In this document: positions 58,950 through 64,000 of the stretch, piece by piece | Layout of the letters: each line of letters opens with the position of its first letter | Numbering within the stretch: the first letter of the stretch is position 1 | Source of the DNA: Hydrangea macrophylla | Taxonomy: Eukaryota > Streptophyta > Magnoliopsida > Cornales > Hydrangeaceae | Direction of reading: 5' to 3' | Assembly (NCBI GenBank): GCA_033977485.1 | Contig: CM066991.1 | Span: 57,469,350 to 57,533,349 of the forward strand | DNA length: 64,000 bases | Notes under the pieces: generated by a model | Database searches by the model: none | Told to the model about the DNA's origin: nothing | What the model saw: the letters and a program-made list of their open reading frames with translations, nothing else | Translations under genes and position numbers: made by a program

Positions 58950-60011
58950 TTATAAAACTACGACTCCTATAGCAACCGCAGAAACAGTTGCACTAGAACA
59001 TAGATTAAGTATGATTTCCCCATCATTGCACCTCCTGGTTGATCTGAACCCCTGCAACGAATTACAGATATGGTTAGTCGCACTAGAATCAATGCACCAA
59101 GTGTTTGAAGTATCCGTAATAAAACTTACTTCGATCACATGTGATTCAATCATACCTTGAACTCTTGTAGCTAAGAATTCTGGACAGTTCCTCTTCCAGT
59201 GGCCCTTTTCTCTGCATTGGAAACACTTTCCTTTGCCTTGGCCACCCACCTTCCCTTTGCCCTTACCTTTTCCCTTATATTTTGCAATCTTAGGGACCGG
59301 TCCAACACTTGGACCACCAGTACCAGCCTTCTTCTTCCCTTTCTTTCCTTTCGGTGTAGATCGGGAAGAGGAAGCGCTTTTCTCAATGTTCAAAACGTTG
59401 ACCCCAGGTTTGATCACCCCTTCTGCTGCCAAAAGAGAACTCATCAACTCGCTCATTGAAAAATTCATTTGATTCATATTATAGTTAAGTTTAAATTGAG
59501 CGAATGAAGGCGACAACGAATTGAGGATCATATCAACTTGGGTCTGTGCATCGATGTTGGCACCTAGGGTCTCCAGCTCGTTTAAATAACCAATCATTTT
59601 TAAAACATGTTCCTTGACTGGAGTCCCATCCGACATCTTTGCACTCATTCTCTTTTGCATGGCTACCTGTCTGGCAGGCCTGCCATGCTCCCCAAACATC
59701 TTTTTCAGGGATGTGATAATGTCACTGGCAGAATCATTCGATTGGAATTGGTGTTGCAACACCCCAGTCATTGAGGCCAGAATATAGAAACGAGCCATTC
59801 CATTCGACTTATTCCATTTGTCGAACTCGCGTCTGGCAGCTGCCGAAGCATTTGCCGCGGGTTCTTCAGGGTTTGGGGTGGTGAGGACATATATGTGATC
59901 CTCCGTAGTTAACACGATGTCAAGGTTACGTTTCCATTCAGTGTAGTTGTTTCCAGTTAACTTGTTTTGAGTGAGTATGGTGGCAAGTGGATTAAATGCA
60001 GATCCAGACAT
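58950..60011 (-). pseudogene. Copia gag and start of protease (internal copy 2)
   Basis: 353 codons from ATG 60011, same gag as copy 1, knuckle CFQCREKGHWKRNC, protease region CIDSSATNHICNSL, ending ATVSAVAIGVVVL then TAA at 58950-58952. That stop is at the same place in copy 1 (51788-51790), so it predates the duplication. Confidence 0.92.
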
Positions 60012-61691
60012 TATGATTACTGAAAATCAAACAAACAAAATAAATGTGGATATTAGAATTTGACAGTTTGAAATAAAAGAATCCTTAAAAACTTTTATTT
60101 TTAAAACGAAGTCGCCGAAATATCGAAACGAAAGAATAAAGCCTCCGTGTGGTGGTCAATGTTCGATCTTTCGATTAATCATGACTTGTCCGCTATGCAA
60201 CTCTTGCAAAACAAGTTATGACTCCCGAACCTTTTTGATCTCTAAGTTTCTGAATAATGCCCCGTGTGGGATCCCTTATCCATAGTTTAGCTAGTGTGTA
60301 CCATTAACTAAGATCCAATCACAACCGTCTCAAGTAGCACCTCCGTGTGGTGGTCACCCTCTAACACGTCTAATTGATCCTATCAAAAGAAGTTCACATC
60401 TAGTAACCAATGAGTAATACACCCTCCGTATGGAATGATCACCCCTGGCGAGGTGACATAGAATGCACGACTCATCTTACAGTGAACCGTTAATGGAAGA
60501 TCGTGGGTGTCAAAATAAGACCCTCTCCTACTAGATTTGGTAGATTAAGGATTTTGCTTTTAAGAAAAATTTGTTTTTACACATTACTCATAAACATCTA
60601 ATGTTTACTAATGCGTTAAAAATGGTTTTTTGAATTTTTATTTTAGAAAACTTGTTTTACGTGCATGCAGGTAGTAACAATATAATTAAATGCCAATCAC
60701 AAACCAAGCACATAAAACAAAAACTAAAATGAAAAAGAAAGACATCCAAACGATGCCTCTATCTCCCATGGCTCTATCTCCATAGAACCTCCTTTTTGGT
60801 TTGATCACCTCCAGCTCCATCTTCATGGACAACGGCTCCTTGCTCCATCTTCATGGATTTCTAATTCTATTATATTTTTCCTATGCTTCTTTCGAAGCTT
60901 ACAATTTATCTAGAAATAGGAATAGCAACAACAAAATAAAAGGCTAGGGAAACTGGTGCGACTTTCCTTTTCGTAGGATTGAAGTCGCAGCACCCTTTAC
61001 ATTTGCCTTCAAACCAAACCAAACTTTAAATTATAACATGCATCAATCTCAAACAATTTAAATACAAAATTTAAAAGTCTTGGTGCCATGGGAGATAGTG
61101 ACTAAACTAGCTGCAAAAGGGTTAGTCGTACACGCATCCACACACACATAACAAATATATGTAACTATTGGAATACTTAATTGATTCACACAGTATATAA
61201 ACTCTTTACATACTAAATTAGAACTTAAAACAGCATCTTACTTCTCTGTCACAGTTCGATCGCTCGAACCTTCGATCGATTAAACTCTGATCAATCGCTT
61301 GAACTTTCTATTTCATCGAATGATTTAAAAAATTTGCAGAATACTTTAAAATAAAGCTTTTAATTTCAAAACACCTTAAAACTATGAAACAGAGAGCCTG
61401 ACAAAGAATCTGTCTCGATCGATCTAATTTCATTCGATCGATCGAACACCAGAAGGTTTCGATCGATCGAAGACTGTTCGATCGCTCGAGTACAGAGGAT
61501 GTTCGATCGATCGAAACATGTTCGATCGATCGAACCCGCCTTGCATCCCATGCAATCACAGATTTGTATTCTACTACGATAACACTGCAGAAACAGATCT
61601 GTGACAATGCCGTTTTGAAAATAGTTCTAAAATCAACATGGAAATCAAAATAGTGTTCCAAAAAACGCATCTATAGATCCAAACGAGCGTG
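60012..61691 (-). other. Long leader between PBS and gag (internal copy 2)
   Basis: Counterpart of 52850-54529 with few differences. Total internal length matches copy 1 only because about 20 bp lost in one palindrome group is balanced by about 20 bp gained in another. Confidence 0.7.
61253..61535. repeat. TTCGATCGATCGAA cluster in copia leader, copy 2
   Basis: Relative to copy 1 it lacks a GATTGAAGACCGTTCGATCG unit near 61260 and has an extra GTTCGATCGATCGAAACAT unit near 61500. Confidence 0.85.
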
Positions 61692-61703
61692 GTTCTGATA
61701 CCA
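61692..61703 (-). other. PBS of copia internal copy 2 (one change)
   Basis: Minus TGGTATCAGAAC, one base different from TGGTATCAGAGC at the other PBS. Confidence 0.85.
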
Positions 61704-61705
61704 AT

Positions 61706-63203
61706 TGATGGAAAAACCGGTTTAAGTTAAAAGTTTAAACGCGTAGCGGAAAAAGTCAAGTTATAAAACTTAATGGTAGCCCAGGATATACTACTCATTA
61801 ATTCCATAGATGCGCACAAGAGGGGACAAGAGTTATACCTTAGTGTCTTGAACCCAATTCTGATTTTCTTCAACTTCTAGTAGCTTCCACTAGATGGCCT
61901 TCACTCTTACGACTCCTATGGATGCTCGCAGGAAGGACTAGGGTTGGTGGGAACCCTAATAGAGAGGAAAGAGAAGGTTAGGTGCTCTAAAATAGTTTCT
62001 GCAGCTTCTGACGTTCAAAAATGACGAACTTCTTTTCCAGAACGCTGCTGCCCTATTTATAGATTTCTAGAACCGACCTAGACTTTGAGCGATCGAAGAT
62101 CTTCGATCGATTGAACGTTCGATCGATCGAACCATTCTCGATCGATCGAGACTGCAAAAACTTCAATCGATCGAACATACTTCAATCGATCGAACTTGTC
62201 TTGACAACTTCCTCATATGTCTTTCCAAGTATCCTGGCGGAGCTAAGAGTGGGACCTCCTAGGCTCTTTATTGTTGGCTCAGACCAGTTTGTTAATTACC
62301 GTGACCAAACTCTTTGATCAGCAAACTAACTAACTGGTCAGTTAACGTTTACTCCACTATAAAACGATAACTGAACTCCAACGCAAAAGAACATATTTGA
62401 AGCGATAACTAGACTTGTGTGTTGTACTAATGTCCCTCTACCTTCAGCATTCGTAATCATATTCAGGTAGTCGGATAACTGTTACTGTCAACCTGAATCA
62501 TGATTACTTCTTGTATTCCTTGAGTCCCATTCACCTCTCATGATTACCAAACATGTTGATAACTCTTATCAACAAGACTACAGTACTCAGTAATCGACTT
62601 GGTGACATTCTCAAGGGAATGCTTACTCTGAAACAGAGGGTAGATTCTGTCTTGACAATATATGTTCACAACCCTATGAATATGACATACCCAAGATACC
62701 CAGGTGTTGATCTTCTATAGACCTCACTGATTGGTAAGTCAAAGCAGTCATATCCACAATCTGTGTTCATAATCGTCTTAAGATTAAGAACATGTACCTT
62801 ACACAAGTTATGAGTTCCTATCGACTGATTGACAGCCTTGAGTGTCAATAGGAAAGCTCAGGTCCGTCAATGCACTATAAGCACTAGCATATTAACTAAG
62901 AGTTACACTCTAGTGATTGAGATTGATCACTCCATCCAATGGTAGTTAATCATGCTACAGTGTAAACCTGATGAGATATCCTAGTCTCATCATCCACTGT
63001 GACATGTTCTAAGTAACAAAGAATAGCAATTCGTATCTCAATTGTACGTATCTCATACATACGCGCATTACTTAGTATGATACTTAAGGATAACAATAAT
63101 CTCATGAAAGAAACATACATAACTAAATGTAAAGCTGATATCCATATATTAAAATGTCAATGTCTCCTATATAAAGTAATGGTTTGAGGACACAAACCCA
63201 ACA
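61706..63203 (-). repeat. Copia LTR 3 (5' outer LTR, 1,498 bp)
   Basis: TGTTGGGTTTG...TTTTTCCATCA on minus. It is 35 bp longer than the others because the U3 palindrome cluster (62089-62195) has two extra units. TATA at 62053-62062. About 2% different from LTR 1 and LTR 2. Flanked by TSD CTACA. Confidence 0.92.
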
Positions 63204-63208
63204 CTACA
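63204..63208. repeat. Target-site duplication CTACA (right) of the copia array
   Basis: CTACA directly after AACCCAACA; matches 37562-37566. Confidence 0.9.
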
Positions 63209-64000
63209 CTCCATGCGTGGGTGGCTCATGGTCTGGTAACGAGAGAGATGTGCATTTGTCACGCATAAGGCTTTAAACATTTCATTGTAGCCATGGTGGC
63301 GATTCATTGCACCTCATTTCATTTTAGTCATGGATAGCATATAGACTTATTACAATGTTTTCTATGAGCCGTTGTTCTCATAAAAACGACAAAACATTTT
63401 TCAGGTAAACTTGATAAGGGCAAAGGGCATATGTGACCCGACGCGTGAACTATGAGGCATTTTGTTCTATTTTGAAGACTCATGCTTGGTTATGTATATG
63501 AATAGCTCTCTTGTTGATTCAATCAGTTTGGAAGATTGTAAATGTTTAATGCTTTGAAACTTAGAGTATTAAGGTTTTACGAAAACTTCGTGAGCTTAGG
63601 CTCTTATCTCTTGTATTTGAAAAGCTTCTTTGATTTTAATGGGAAAAATGTTAGCCCTTGCTTTCATGGTTATTTCTTTCAATTGTTAAACTCACTTTAT
63701 GATGATGTATTTACTTTCTGAGGTCGTTGAACCTCTTTAAGTCCTTGTCTTTTTGATTTACATGTCCATTGTTTGTTTTTCTCTTTTGTTTGAATCCTTG
63801 CCGGATCGGTTTGGGTGGTTGCTTTTATGAGAGTTCATTTGTTGTAGTTTAGTTCGTTTTATAATTGGGTCCTTGCCTGATCAAACCCCTCTTTTAATTC
63901 CAACAAGGTTTCAAACATTTAAACGCTCTAAATCTCTCCCATTCTCTTTCTCTCCTCTCCCCTCTTTGATCTCTTTCCCTTTCTCAAATATTCTTTCCTT
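63209..64000 (+). repeat. Right half of the chromovirus-like LTR split by the copia array
   Basis: Continues from 37561: GGTATG-CTACA-CTCCATGCGTGGG. Text such as GGTAACGAGAGAGATGTGC and TGGCGATTCATTGCACCTCA resembles in layout the Tekay LTR at 11440-11570. No LTR end (GTCGTGACA) is seen before the window ends. No ORF. Confidence 0.4.

Larger units (their letters stand above)
37567..63203 (-). mobile_element. Ty1/copia tandem array: three LTRs, two internal regions
   Basis: Minus-strand copia element in the form LTR-internal-LTR-internal-LTR: LTRs 37567-39029, 54544-56006 and 61706-63203; internals 39030-54543 (with CACTA insert) and 56007-61705. Only the outermost LTRs carry a TSD (CTACA). 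No TSD surrounds the middle LTR, which is shared. Removing the CACTA and one CAT copy gives 5,699 bp for the first internal, the same as the second. The order gag-protease-integrase-RT-RNase H is copia. Both internal regions carry stops. Confidence 0.92.

Noticed and set aside
51342..59472. Plus-strand ORFs of 70-113 codons repeated in both copia internals
   Set aside because: Antisense shadows of gag and integrase.
38492..62848. 60-codon minus ORF found in all three copia LTRs
   Set aside because: Again a consequence of LTR duplication; lies in R/U5-like sequence without known coding role.

Overview
This is repeat-rich plant nuclear DNA, almost certainly from an angiosperm. I see no intact host gene, rRNA, tRNA or CRISPR array. 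Nearly everything belongs to LTR retrotransposons and CACTA DNA transposons nested inside one another, plus short pieces of host genes carried as passengers. Layers were worked out from LTR ends, primer-binding sites (PBS), polypurine tracts (PPT) and target-site duplications (TSDs) read by eye.

Layout. (1) 1-6143 is the 3' part of a Tat-lineage Ty3/gypsy element (+): an antisense spliced gene with a plant mobile domain, a hypervariable 3' UTR with tandem repeats, a PPT and a ~3 kb LTR. (2) 6144-6632 and 30625-30893 are the two halves of one old, decayed gypsy gag. They are separated by (3) a chromovirus on the minus strand, 6633-30619, with LTRs at 6633-8718 and 28314-30619 and the same 5-bp TSD, GAAGT, on both sides. 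Its pol is gutted and replaced by (4) a composite insertion at about 9535-25827, which carries exon-like pieces of host genes (a J-domain protein, a probable KMS1/VMP1-type protein) and itself contains (5) a younger Tekay-like chromovirus (+), 10270-18944. (6) 31405-36058 holds decayed LTR pieces of Tat and chromovirus type. (7) A chromovirus-like LTR from about 36059 is split by (8) a Ty1/copia tandem array, 37567-63203 (minus): three LTRs and two internal regions of exactly 5,699 bp each, inside a single TSD pair CTACA. One internal region is interrupted by (9) a 9,812-bp CACTA element, 39722-49533, TSD CAT, with captured gene exons and no recognisable transposase. The split LTR resumes at 63209.

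Relative ages follow from nesting and hand-counted LTR differences. The gypsy gag fragment is oldest, then the minus chromovirus (LTRs roughly 6-8% different in a sampled stretch), then the gene-carrying insertion, then the Tekay-like element (about 2%). In the copia array the outer 5' LTR differs from the other two by about 2%, while those two differ by about 0.6%. This suggests a normal insertion that was later tandemly duplicated, and the CACTA came after the duplication. All gag-pol genes seen here are broken.

The most unusual signal is a recurring architecture. Several unrelated LTR families in this window carry clusters of short CpG-containing palindromes (TCGATCGA, GTCGAC, TTCGACCGGTCGAA, GAGTGCCG/CGGCACTC), mostly close to the PBS or just upstream of the TATA box, and the copy number of the motif changes between sister copies.
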